Part shown: one piece after another, positions 46,463-57,837 of the stretch | How the letters are laid out: the number at the start of each line of letters is the position of its first letter | Position numbering within the stretch: position 1 is the first letter of the stretch | From: Ditylenchus dipsaci | Lineage: Eukaryota > Nematoda > Chromadorea > Rhabditida > Anguinidae | Reading direction: 5' to 3' | NCBI GenBank assembly: GCA_004194705.1 | Contig: SADC01001176.1 | Span: 124,001 to 188,000 of the forward strand | Length of the DNA: 64,000 bases | Notes under the pieces: model-generated | Seen by the model: the letters and a program-made list of their open reading frames with translations, nothing else | The model's database searches: none | Told to the model about the DNA's origin: nothing | Made by a program: the position numbers and the translations under genes

Positions 46463-46581
46463 CTATCAGAACATTTTTTTTTGTTATTTTGTTTTTGGCT
46501 TGCTTCGCTTTATGGGTGCTACATAGTCTGCCTATTGTTTTCCGATTTTTGGATGGTGCTGATCACAAAACTGAGAAGAGG
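46463..46581 (+). CDS. Possible first membrane-helix exon of the channel gene
   Basis: After a TATCAG acceptor the plus strand is open (LFCFWLASLYGCYIVCLLFS, then DFWMVLITKLRR) to a GTAGGT donor. A helix of this kind is expected just before the extracellular part of a DEG/ENaC subunit. However, it does not join the exon at 47477 in frame, so at least one more exon or another explanation is needed. Confidence 0.3.
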
Positions 46582-47476
46582 TAGGTGCAGTGTTTGGGTG
46601 ACTATGGTAAAATCAGAGTTAGAAAATGGGAATCAGAAATTTTAGTCGATTTTTTTTGTGTAAATCGCGAATGCTTTGTTAATTCATATGCCATTGAAAA
46701 GCTTGTCCCTTTTTCTAAATTTTATTTATTTTTGGCTGTTTGTTGCTTTTTTAACGAAAATTCTCAGTTCACCGGAGAACCCCAAATAGTGTATTTTTAG
46801 AGGCTACACAAGGGTATGTAGATTACAAGATGGATGCTAAGAAAAGTTATAAAACAGCGGGAACTCAAAAGTAGGCTAAAAACCACGATATCCGTATCAT
46901 GGTTTTCCGGTAACTTGGGATGCCCGGACTTCCTGATTTTCCAAATGGTCTCGAGATATTGCCAGCACTTTGTTTTATAACTTCGGGTGCTTCACAAGAA
47001 TATGAAAAAAAAAATCGAATTTTTGAAAAAGACACTACTTGAGGTACCCTTGTTAGCCAAAGCTTTCAGCGCAAAGGAGTACAGCTCTTGTTAAAACGGG
47101 CTCGAATGTGTGTTCCAAACATCGAAAAAAGAAAGGCGCGGATTTGAAAAATCGAAAAATGGTCAAACGACTACGCATCTATTTTGAGTTTGATTTATAA
47201 AAAATGACCAAAAATTACTGTAATCTTTACCAGCTAATCTTTGCAACCAAACTGAAGTTTTTTGATTCTTTCAGGACTAACTTAAAATAAAAAAATAATA
47301 ATGGATGCTTTTAGCAGAACGTATATTTGTGACCCCTGAAAAATGCCTAAAAGCCGATTGAAATTCACTCCGAAAAATGACTTGGTCTCCCTGTGATTTG
47401 GCTATTTCCGACCGTATACAATAATTTTGACTGACTAAATCAGCCATTGGACCTTTTATCATTAAGCAATTTTCAG

Positions 47477-50400
47477 ACTTTCATTAGACCAAATGAGTTT
47501 GCCAGTCCTAGTCATATGCTCCAAACTGCCATATACAAAAGCTGGTCTCAACTCCCTCGGTTCTATAGTCAATCAGGATTTTGTGCTGCAATACCTCAGA
47601 GAGTGGCTGGATCCGTCCATGGTCCAGTCACCTGACTATGTGGCCATGTCTTCGCAGGAGATGCGACTGGCTGAATCCACTATTTCACAGTTGTTGCCTA
47701 ATGCTGGTCTAAAAGAGCGGTTGTCACAAATAGTTATTCAGTGCCAGGATTTTATCTCCAGCTGTGCCTATGGGGTAAACTAGCATTTAGATTTCGAAAT
47801 AATTTTTTGCTAATTGAATTTTGGTTTGAAGGGAGTCACAATGAGTGGTTTTGAGTGTTGCAGACAGGTGGAACCCTTCCTGGCCACCTTAAACGGAATT
47901 TGTTGGACTTTTAAGCTGAACCAGACTAATATGCAGAGTACAATAGGCTACCCTCAAGGCTTGCAAATCACTTTTCAGGTATACTTTTATAATTTTTTGT
48001 CTAAATTATGAAGAATCGCCGAAAAATATGAAAAATCTTAATCTTTTTTATAGCCGAGTCACATTAGAACTCATAAAAACGCGTTTTAGGTGATTCAAAA
48101 ACGGAAAGTTTTGCTTTTAAACAAGCAAAACCACGATGTAACGACCCTCTTATTTTAAAAAGAGGTCGATGAATCGAGGTTTTGCTTTTTTAAAAGCAAA
48201 AACTTTAGGTTTTGAAAAATTGAATATCGAAATCCTTGCGATATTTGCGACCAGACTGTGAAGCAGAAATGACAACGCCTTTTTTAAAATCAGCCTTAAA
48301 AAAGTGTCGGACCGTAGGTGGGAACGAACTTGGTGTGGGGTCGTTAGATAGAAGTTTGACTGCAGCCTTTGCCAGTTTGTAAATATTTTAAATATAATAA
48401 AAATGTAAAAAATAAAAAATAAATCCTCAAGTTAAATTTGCTGTAAAAAGAGCACCCAATATTTGATGTTTTACCATCCATAAATTTGAAATTTTGCCGA
48501 CCAATTTCATATAAAAGAATTTCAGATTGCCAGGAACTCATTTCTTTCGAGCTATTTGTCCTCTCATCCGGGGTTGGAAATATATCTGGGTATCCATATT
48601 ACAGCCGCAGCCTATAAATATTCTAACCTATCAATGTTTTTGCAGAACCACAGGACATTAGAGACAGGATACGGTTTGCCACTGAGCTGCAAAATCCATA
48701 TTACTTGAAAGACAAGAAATCGCTCAGAGTTTTGGTCACCAAGGAGGTTGGACATTCTAGATTGTATGTCGCTCGAAACGAATTTAAATTTTGTAGATAC
48801 TATCAGACCTGAAAAAAGGAGAGTGTGGTCGGACTACTGGAGAAGCCTTTGCTAGTGACAAAAAGATGCGCAACTCCAGCTATGTGCCTTGTTTAGTCGA
48901 TGCAGCTGTCAGAGAATGCAATTGTGTGCCTTTGGCAGCTGTGCTGTGGACGTTGCAGGGAGACCTGGACAGGTACATCTGGTTTTGAAGAATAATTGAC
49001 TTATTAATTGAAAAATTCAAGTATAAAAGACGGGCGACTATTGATTCGCCATTTTTTTTAACTAATTTTTCAAACTTTTAATTTTTAATGGACAATTTTG
49101 ACCGTACAAGTTTTTGGAAAGTCACCTTTGACACCAAAATGTCTTTTCAGATTCAACTTCGCTGAGATTTAAGTATGTCATTGCCATTTGCACTGCATTT
49201 GGAAAAATCAAGCTGAACAAGGCCAAATTTTGACTTTAGAGACAGAATTAAATTACCTTATTTACTTCAATAATAGCCCCGACTCTAATAGTAGCCTTCT
49301 CCTCCAAACCCCCAACCCCAATGACCACATTTTTACCGCCAGGATTTACAGTTATCTATACCTCTCTATACCTTTTTTAAATTTTGTCCTATGGAATCGG
49401 AAACCTTGGGTATTATGGCAAAACTAGTCGGGCTGGACTTGTAAAAGAAATCTGGCAGAAAGACTTAAAAATCGAGCTGGGAAAAAATTAGGTGGAACTT
49501 GAGTAAATGCTATTTTTCGTTATATTTTTCAGCTCTTTTCTACGCCGCTTCAATGTCTCTTCCATCTGTACTGTAGCTGAATATAACCGATGTGCCCTAA
49601 AATACATGGATTATGCCAGACCCAAGAAATGGCTCTACAAGATCCCATCTGCCTATGCTGACCTCAAACAAGCTGTGGACAACTGTAGAAGGTAAATAGA
49701 AGCATGTATAAAATGAGGGTTGATCTGATTTTTGCTTTTGCAGGATAGCACACGTGCCCTGCCAAAGGAGTGTATACCACACTACGGACCATTATTCCAA
49801 TGACTTGCCTCAGGAATACCAATCCACACAGGTTTGGACTATACTCAGGGGCGCAATTCGAGGGCTGGGGGCGAAACAAAGGGATAATTGCCTTCCCCCT
49901 ATACAAATACGTAAAAAATGCAATCGAAAATTTTCAAAGAAATTTGCCTTGGTCTCCCAACCTGATTTGACAAGGGGGGTTCTTAAGTTCAAATAAGTGG
50001 GGGAGAGGGGGAGGGCTCAGGTTCAAGTGCTCTGAATTTTTGCGATTTTTCAAATTAGACTTGTCGAAAAAAATATTCCGAAAAACCTTGAAAATAGAGG
50101 TGAAAAAATCAGGTGTTACTTAAATACCATATTTCCTCTAATAAGGAAATATGGTAAGTACCGTTGTATCAGGACTCGACTGTTCTTTGACAGGGCCCTT
50201 GCCTGAAAAAATCAGGCAAATTAGACTAGCGTTGAGGAGAATTAGCATTGGGGGTAAAAAAGATTAAAATTTTAACGCGTAGCTGTTTTGCGGATATAAC
50301 AATTCTAGTGTTTTTTTTTAATTTAAAAAAACACGAGAAGGGACCAAGGCATAATTTTCGTAAAAAACTTTAATGGTTTTTATTGCAGGACTTTGTGTCA

Positions 50401-52692
50401 CGCTTTTCCATAGACTATGACTCTCTAATAGTGGTGGAGACAAGTGAGGGCAAAGACACAGACATCTGGCAAATGATCACTCTTATTGGCTACAATTTAG
50501 CTACATGGTTTGCTATCGGCCATCTGATATGGTAGGTGAATGCAAAAGAGGGAAAAGATTGGTGTACTAAGTTAACTAGATAAAAGTGCTATCAAAATTC
50601 AAAATCTGTGTCAAATTTTCAATTCCTCTCAAGACAATAAATATTCAAACTATGAAAAGATGAGACTGCAAATCCACTCAACGAATAAAACCTCAAAAAA
50701 TTTGAATTTTTGTTTTGGTCGAAAAATTCGCAGTAGTATTAGAACATAAGTTTTTTTCGGGCATCTAGTCCACAAAATCATTAACAAGTTTGTACTCAAA
50801 TCGATAACCGAAAGCAGGGCTACATTTTGAGTATAAGGTTATATGTGGCCGTGAATTTGAATTTTCTACGTTCCTGCTGATATAAAATAAATTCTGAATA
50901 AAAACCAATCTCTCATGTTCAGCACGGTCGATTACAGATTTTCCTTTTTAAGTTTAATTATCAAATTACTCTCGAGACAAAAACCTTTAAATCAAATTTG
51001 ATTACGAGTACCAGATTTAATAACGCTTTTGAATGTGATCGACCATGCTGAGCACGAATTCGGTGTCAGAATTTGGCTTTTTTATCAGGAAGGTCGAAAA
51101 ATCAAATTCAGCTGAATTTTCTCACGCGGAATCTTTTTCCGCGACATCTACTCCTGCAGGATTTTTGCCTTGCCAGGATTTTGGAATTTTTCATAACTAT
51201 TGTTTTTTCGCAATTTTTGATACATGGCCATATACAACGTTATACTAGCTTTCTAACGTCATTTTGACTATTACCTTGCATATAATCGCTAAAGTACACT
51301 ATTTGGGGTAGCCCGAAATGCGTTTTTTTAGGTCTAAGTATTTTATATGGCCTAAAAACAGTAGAAACGGCAAAAAAATGTGGGAGGCAAATTTTCGAAA
51401 AAAAAGATTTGATTACCTTGGTCCTTCCCAGTGTTTTCAAAAGTCAAGGTCAAGTTCAAGGTCAAGGTCAAGGTAAAACTTGACTTTAAAACTTCAGAGT
51501 CGTTTTTCTCGATTTTTAGTGAAGAAAATGGGTCTGAATTTTTTTTCCTATCCCTAAAGTCAAGATTTTGCGCTGAACAAAACGTACTTTTCAGAATAAC
51601 GATATAATTTTTGCACGATGAGATATAGCCTAAAGTCAAGGTAAAATCACCTTGATTTTACCTTGACCTTGACCTTGAACTTGACCTTGACTTTTGAAAA
51701 CACTGGTCCTCCCTGTGGTTTTTGGTCAATTTTTGCCTCGGTCCCAACTGTGTTTTTCGGTCATTTCCCCTTCGGGGGCGCATGGGGCTTGGAGTCGGGA
51801 TGCGCACACACACATACATTAGACATAATTTCGAACAAGACACAGGATCAAAAATTCATTAAGAAGCTCTTTTTGCAAAGCTTCAGTGATCGAAAGGGGG
51901 TGAAATACCAAAAATGACCAAAAACCATAGGGTTGACCAAAGCAGTCGAATTTTCTTTAGAAAAATGACATCCCCACACTTTTTTGCCGTTTCTACCATT
52001 TTTAGGGCATATGAAATACTTAGACCTCAAAAACGCATTTTTAGGCTACGCCGAATAGTGTACTCCTGCCTATATAATCAAATCCACTAAAGTAACGATA
52101 AATAAATAGTAAGTTCTTGAATAATTTAGAAAACTATCAGGACTTTCTTAGTTTGGACAAAGTAAATTTAGAAAAAAAATATTTCGAACTCATGATCTGA
52201 TGTATTTTTCATCGGGTGGATTCACGGTATAATTGTTTGGTGTGAAAAACAAAACAAGGTTGAACCAAATAAAATCAAGTGAAGCTCAAAAATTCAATTG
52301 ATCAGTCAACATGATAACCATAATTTGGATGAAAAAATCCGATTTTTTTATAAACAAGAGTAGGGATGATTATAGCGAAATTAAAACATAACAGTCAAAA
52401 TTATTATACCCATCTTTCCCGGCTGCTATTTTTGCTTGCTAAAACGCAAAATAATTTCAGGTCTGCACTTCACTTACTGGGAAACAAGTTTTGCCAGCAC
52501 ACTTCGAACAACAAGGTTGAGCCAAAGCAACCAATGATTATATCGTCTCCTATTATGCGAAGTGCTCGCCAACTACCTCCATTGGAAATCACCAGCACTG
52601 CCATTGATCCTAACAGCAGAAACGTCAGAAATGGTAACAACCATAGAAACTCCCTGAATTCTACAGAAGAAGGACCAGCTGCAGCCAGTTAA
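47477..52692 (+). CDS. DEG/ENaC-type sodium channel subunit (TM1 exon not included)
   Basis: Nine exons in frame: 47477-47774, 47832-47978, 48526-48589, 48646-48746, 48797-48972, 49533-49691, 49744-49831, 50389-50531, 52461-52692 (stop TAA); 468 residues. The first exon starts just after TM1 (DQMSLPVLVICSKLPYTKAG). The extracellular Cys pattern follows: GICWTFKLN with GLQITFQ, then GECGRTTGEAFASDK, YVPCLVDAAVRECNCVPLAA, and VDNCRR/HVPCQRSVYHTT. The second helix is WQMITLIGYNLATWFAIGHL. The cytosolic tail is Ser/Asn-rich (NNHRNSLNSTEEGPAAAS). Family members form trimeric, amiloride-sensitive cation channels. The pore position normally G-x-S reads A-I-G here. The last intron is 1.9 kb and repeat-filled, so the tail exon is less certain. 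Confidence 0.85.
48125..48363. mobile_element. pogo-like element remnant in the channel gene, intron 2
   Basis: Contains GTCGGACCGTAGGTGGGAAC and ends GAAGTTTGACTGCA. ACGACCCTCTTATTTTAAAA and its inverse form the inner arms. The left tip is missing. Confidence 0.55.
50930..51065. repeat. Palindrome with GCTCAGCATGGTCGATC arms
   Basis: TTCAGCACGGTCGATTACAG at the left and GATCGACCATGCTGAGCACG at the right, within the last intron of the channel gene. Confidence 0.6.
51255..52075. repeat. Inverted repeat pair enclosing another element
   Basis: Arms at 51275-51415 and 51950-52070 (GGCCTAAAAACAGTAGAAACG and GTTTCTACCATTTTTAGGGC; GTACACTATTTGG and its inverse). A hAT-like element (51429-51705) and half of the GCGCATCTC palindrome family (51770-51850) lie between them. 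Confidence 0.6.
51429..51705. mobile_element. hAT-like MITE with CAGTGTTTTCAAAAGTCAAG tips
   Basis: Flanked by GTCCTTCC (51421-51428) and GTCCTCCC (51706-51713), 7 of 8 matching. The arms are short arrays of AAGGTC (GTCAAGGTCAAGTTCAAGG and inverse). 277 bp. Confidence 0.7.
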
Positions 52693-53542
52693 TTTATTGC
52701 AATATTTTACACAATACTGGCAAATTGGGTTAAATAAAGTGTCGGCGGTCCGACTTTTAAATTTCATTCAACCATTCGGCACATTCGACAGGAGAGACAA
52801 TAAGAAATTGTTAGAATTTAGCTTGCATAATAACATTTTATTTGATCACACCAAAAAACCAACATAATCTAACGAAAACTTTTAAACAAACAAAAGTTTT
52901 TATTCAATATTTCGGTACTTATCCCGTTTAAAAAGTGGGCGGTAATTTATTGCCGTGGTAATGCTCTCTAGTTCGACTCCCACTCTCTGCTTTTAGTTTT
53001 TTTTATAGTTTGTTTGTTTTCTTTCGCTTTGTTTTTTCTTTTTAAAATTAATTTTAAATTCAAAAGGCACCAATTTTTCATTGACGTATTTTTTGGCGCC
53101 TGTATAGGCGCCTGTTCGGCTAGTACTTTTGGTAAAACGCCATAGAAAATAATTGGTGCGACGTCTGGCAGACTTCCTTCACTGTCGCTAGATTCTGTAG
53201 AGCTCATATTGATATCTAAAAAAACTGCACCCTTAAATTGCATTGAAAAAGCGCAAGGGACGGTATAGGATATAGATATAGATAAGTATAGAGAGAAATA
53301 GATCGTTTTAAGAGAGGAGAAAAATTTCGATTTTCAGACATTTTGGACAACAGGGGGACCAAGGCAATTTTTTGCCAGCTTTCATTTTGCTAAGTTTCGT
53401 TTTGCCAAGTTTCGTTTTGCCAAATTTCATTTTTGCCAAATGTATCCTAGCCGAATTTTTCCGTAACAGATAAAAACAGCTCCAACACTTTTTTATATAT
53501 TTTGTCACATTCTGCAAGGGCTTTGGCTGCAGCCTCCAAGTA
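52693..53542. other. Stretch downstream of the channel gene
   Basis: A minus-strand open frame from 53206 to 52968 (MSSTESSDSEGSLPDVAPII..., Lys-rich end, 78 codons) has a plausible start but no splice or family support. A short tandem AGTTTCGTTTTGCCA repeat lies at 53388-53445. Confidence 0.3.
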
Positions 53543-53550
53543 GTCATAAG

Positions 53551-54566
53551 TAGGGACCCAAATTCTATGCAAATGCATATTTTTCTGCGGATATGCAAGC
53601 GAGAGTTATGCACGAAAAACGCACTTTTAGCCCTGTTTGAGTACTTTTTTCGTACTTTTATGCAGCATGTTTTGCATATTTTCCATTTTTAGTGCATATT
53701 TTGCATATTTTGCAATTTTGACGCATATTTTCTGCATATTGTAAAAAATCTCAGAAATTTTTGGGTTAAAAGATGTTGCAGCATGCCAAAACTCGTCTTT
53801 TGTGTATAAATAAGTCAATTTCCTAGTTTCCAAAACCAGGACACTTTATTGTCAAGCGTGTAAGAAAGAGATTTTTTTACTAAATAACCTATATTGAGAT
53901 AGCTAACGTTTCAGTACCGTGCGATTCATAATTTCAGTTAAAGTAGCAAAATAACAGTGCAAAGCACCGATTTGGTTTGTAAAAGATATTAATTTCGAAA
54001 ATTGCAAAATGCACATTGTTTATATTTGCGAGAAGATGCGAAAAAGTGGCAGGAGTACAGAACCCCTAAATGTCTAGAAATTGCTTTACAAAATATCTTT
54101 TTTGCAACTTAGCTAGTAAATGGCGGTCAACACTTTTCAAAAATCTTTTTCGACTGAAATCCTGCGTCATCATCATGGGAACAGAAAGTTTTTTTGAAGC
54201 TATGTTCAAATCCTAGGTCAAATGGGACGTCAAATAAATTAAATCCTAAAGTCAAATAAATTAAATCCTTAGGTTAAATCACCTTGCTTCAGCAAAGCCA
54301 TATGTCAAATTTTGGTCAATTTTTTTTTTGCAAAAAAATTTAGCATTATCCAAAAAGTATCTTTTAATCATGTATAAGCTGCCAAACCGTTTAAAAGCAT
54401 GTTTTAGAGCAATTTTACGACATATAGTGATTCTTCACAAATGTTATGCGGTACATTTAAAAGGTTTAGTCTAAAAATTATACTGCATATTTTACGTTTT
54501 TAGCGCATATTTAAGCACTTTTAGCGCATATTTTGGATTTTTTAGTGCATAGAATTTGGGTCCCTA
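53551..54566. mobile_element. hAT-like element with TAGGGACCCAAATTCTATGC tips
   Basis: Flanked by GTCATAAG (53543-53550) and GTCATTAG (54567-54574), 7 of 8 matching. Tips are exact inverses over about 20 bp. Subterminal arrays of GCATATTTT repeats lie on both sides (53560-53725 and 54480-54545). No transposase frame. Confidence 0.7.
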
Positions 54567-54574
54567 GTCATTAG

Positions 54575-55452
54575 CAGTGTTGTCCCAGCGCCGACCTCTT
54601 TTGAAAAAAGGCCCAAGCGCAGGCGCCGGCGCTCATGGCAGCGCCGTTGATAATTTTGTTTTTGCTATAAATTTTGTGAAAAATTTCTATTTTTTTAAAC
54701 AATATGTTTTTTACAGTGAGAGTAATAATAAGTAGGTAGAGAGTAATTTTGTTATCTATATCAATTAGCAGCATACTGTTTTTATTTCCTCTATCAATTC
54801 TCCGTGGTGAGTGAATAGATTATTCTATTTAGCGCAAATGACCATCAAAATTGAGAAAATCAGCCAGAAGCCACATATTTTTGTCTTCATGGCCTCCTCC
54901 TCTCCCCACTTATCGACTTCTCATAAAGTGATATCAATTTTTTTGAGTCAGAATTTCATGAGGAATCACATAGGAATATTTTCACACAAAAAGGGATTCA
55001 GAAAATTGGGTTTCTTGCTAAGGTTTGACCCAGCAAGGAAAGAGTATTGGAAGAAAAGGACACATATAATAGGACATGTTTCGGCGCTACTGGAATATAA
55101 AATTTACATTTTAATCGATTACAAACAATACATACAAGCTTGGTCTCAATAATGTGCCAGAATCTCAGCTTTCAATTAAAAAAGATCGCAGCAAAGAAAT
55201 CTTGCAAAAAATTAAGAAGTTTTGGATACTACGACAGCATTTAAACTGTGTTTATATCATTCATCTGTTTCTTGTAATGTTTTTTATTGACTTTATTGAC
55301 TCTTGTAATAAAGCTCAAAATCCCAGTATAACTACCCAATCCTCACAATCTGTCAACTTTGTTCCATCTTCATGGTAGTGAAGGGTCTGAAGAAAGCTAT
55401 TGTCCAAATCTTCATCGCACTTGATGGCAAAAGCATTGGCACAGCCAGACCG
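54575..55452 (+). other. Stretch with two adjacent unassigned open frames
   Basis: Plus-strand frames at 54811-55152 (113 codons) and 55154-55378 (74 codons) follow each other with a one-base shift. The text DPARKEYWKKRTHIIGHV then PESQLSIKKDRSKEILQ is not low-complexity and could be one broken exon. No start context, splice signal or family was recognised. Confidence 0.25.
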
Positions 55453-55849
55453 TTAATTATCTTGGCGCAGTACAACATAGCTGGAGTGGTTAGTGAATTG
55501 GTTAAAATCAAGTCCATATTTTCGGGCCAAGGTTTGAACAGCCTGCTTTACAAATGAGTACTTGTACAGCTCTCTGCAATTGGAATGTATGAAAAGCTGA
55601 TTTTTTATTTTTCTCGAAACTTACTTGTCCATAGCCGACCAAAAAATTGGATAGCTGGTATTTCTAAACTCCAAAAGTCTCCGAAGTGACTCGTAGGCTT
55701 GGTTGGTGTCAGTGCGAGTGCGGATAGAGATAGTGTGAGCGTCCATAGTTGAAGAATTTGTGCAGCAGTTGTTTTTGCACCGGAAATGAAAGTCTGTGCT
55801 CAAAGAGGTTGTAGAACGCTCTCTGGTGGCCACATACTGTCGGCGGTAG
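55453..55849 (-). CDS. 3' end of an unidentified gene (two exons)
   Basis: Minus-strand exons 55849-55625 and 55573-55453 join in frame across a 51-bp GT-AG intron and end at TAA (VVLRQDN). The 113-codon text has a Cys-rich patch (FHFRCKNNCCTNSS), then MDAHTISIRTRTDTNQAYES, then FWSAMDKELYKYSFVKQAV. A TTTTCAAG acceptor precedes it, so the gene should continue upstream, but a pogo-like MITE begins 23 bp away at 55873. Either that MITE lies in an intron or the gene is truncated. Not recognised. Confidence 0.5.
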
Positions 55850-55872
55850 CTTGAAAATGTTTCTAATTGGTC

Positions 55873-56062
55873 TACAGTCTACTCTCGATAAACTGGCACC
55901 CCTGGGGACCAGCCTGGCGTGCCAGTTTATCGGGGTGCCAGTTTAGTGGGATGTTACTTTGCCTAATTTCTCTGTCGGCCAGCCAAATAGGGCTTTTTCA
56001 AAGTGCCAGTTTATCGAGGGTGCCAGTTTATTGGAGTGTCAGTTTAACGAGAGTAGACTGTA
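55873..56062. mobile_element. pogo/Tigger-like MITE, AAACTGGCACC family, copy 2 (inverted)
   Basis: TA-CAGTCTACTCTCGATAAAC at the left and ACGAGAGTAGACTG-TA at the right, 190 bp. It matches 24557-24746 in reverse orientation almost base for base, including CAAATAGGGCTTTTTCAAAG, so both are recent. Confidence 0.8.
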
Positions 56063-57837
56063 CTGTCATAAATTACGTGTTATAACACTTATACACCTTT
56101 TTTTGGTTGAAGTTAATGCAAAGAAATATAAAACTGCCCCCTCTTCCTGTTTTGATCTTGCATTCCATGGTCTATTGACTAAGAAAAAGTTCTGGCGATC
56201 GCGAAAGTCAAAACTTTGAGTTTCGGCCCCTGAAAATCTCACGAACCATAAAAATGCTAATTTTTGGTAACTCAAGCTACGTTCACATACTGCTACTCCA
56301 CCTCCGACTCTGACTGCCTATGTGAATACGAAAATTGGAGGCAGGGGCGCAAGTGTTCACATATCGTGACTGCGACTCCGACTACAGTCGAGTTTCGATA
56401 CAACATGACCGCTAAGCAGAGTTCTTTTTAGCGAGTTTTACAAGTAAACTCAGCCATTTCCAAAATGAGTACTACAGTCAACTCTCGATATAAGCACACT
56501 CTGGGGACCGGGCAAAAGTGTGCTTATATCGAGAGTGATCTTTTTTTGAAAGAGAATGACCAAAAAATATCTAGAAAAATCACATCATATCAAAGATTCA
56601 TTTCAAACACATAACAACCGAAAAGTTAAATAACTGAAATGAAATTTGTGAGTTTACTCTGTTTTTCGTTCACCAGGTCTCTTTTTGAAATGAAAATATT
56701 TCGTGGCAAGCTTTTAACGCCTTATTTACGATTCAAAGTTAACGTTTTATTCCATATTAAGCGGATGTGCTTATATCGAGATTGTGCTGATATCGAGATT
56801 GTGCTTATATCGAAGTGTGCTTATATCGAGAGTCGACTGTACTTTTACCTTAAACTATAACAAATATCTCAAATCCTCATAAATCACGCAAAACCACCTT
56901 GAACCAGGATTCGTAACTCAAAATTTTCAAAAATAGTACAGTTGACCAGAAAAAGTAGAATTTGGTCATTTTTCGTCAAAAAGTGCCATTTAATCCATTG
57001 CTTATTGATTTTGGAGCAGCAAAAAAAAAGATTTTGACTAAAAACTTCAAAAATTAAAATGATTTTGGGTCCCGAAAAAAGTACAAATCTTTTTAAAAAG
57101 TACAGTTTCGTTCCCTGCCTTGAACCAATTAAACCTACCCTTTAAATCGCAAATTCTCCCAAATAACGCTAGGTCACCTCAAACCACCCTCAAATATTTT
57201 AAATCGCCTCAGAACACTGGTTTAGGCTGTTAAGCGTGATTTGAGGTAATAAAAGGTATTTTGGGGTCGTTTAGAGAAAGTTGGTGCAGTTTCGGTTGTG
57301 TGGTTAAGGATGTGCAGGGGTGGTCGTTTAGTATCAGGTTAAGGGTGAAATGAGGTGATAAAACTAGTAACACTTGCGAATAGTGCTCTAATCAGGTCAA
57401 CAACTACTCAATCTTTCAGAAGAACCCGAGTAACTCCTGATCCAGAACTCTACTTGGGTGTCTAAAACAAGTTGATTAGGCTCAAAGTAATTCGAACAAG
57501 CAACACATTTTTATCCAAAACTGTAATAACCTACCTGAATACGTCCTCAAATGCTCTTATATAGCATTAATTGTAATTTAATTAACCACTCAATAAAAAA
57601 AAGTTAATAATGAAGTTGAAAAAAATAATAATGAAGTTAAGAAACTATGTGAACAGTTGAACAAAATCGTAGTCGGAGTTAAAGGCGGAGGCGAAGGCGG
57701 AGTCGCAGTATGTGAACGTAGCTTCAATGTCTCAATGCTCAGTTTTTTTAGTTTTCTAATGCTCAGTTTTCATGTGGTCAATTTGATTATTATAAATTAT
57801 ATATAATATGAAGTTAGGGGGAGGGGGCGGCAATTAG
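56063..57837. other. Gene-free stretch with pogo-like pieces
   Basis: Contains a lone tip at 56391 (CTACAGTCGAGTTTCGATAC), the element 56473-56841, and a pair of inverted blocks near 56275-56350 and 57680-57725 (GTTCACATACTGCTACTCC and inverse), which could mark a larger palindromic insertion. No gene seen. Confidence 0.4.
56473..56841. mobile_element. pogo-like MITE, GTGCTTATATCGAGA family
   Basis: TA-CAGTCAACTCTCGATATAAG at the left and TATATCGAGAGTCGACTG-TA at the right, 369 bp. GTGCTTATATCGAGA repeats near both ends. A third body type under the same tips. Confidence 0.75.

Noticed and set aside
46585..46800. Plus-strand frame continuing the possible TM1 exon
   Set aside because: It reads through the GTAGGT donor into T-rich intron-like sequence with no conserved text.
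52970..53000. Possible tRNA 3' half (TAGTTCGACTCCCACTC)
   Set aside because: Only a B-box-like motif is present; no acceptor or anticodon stem can be formed.
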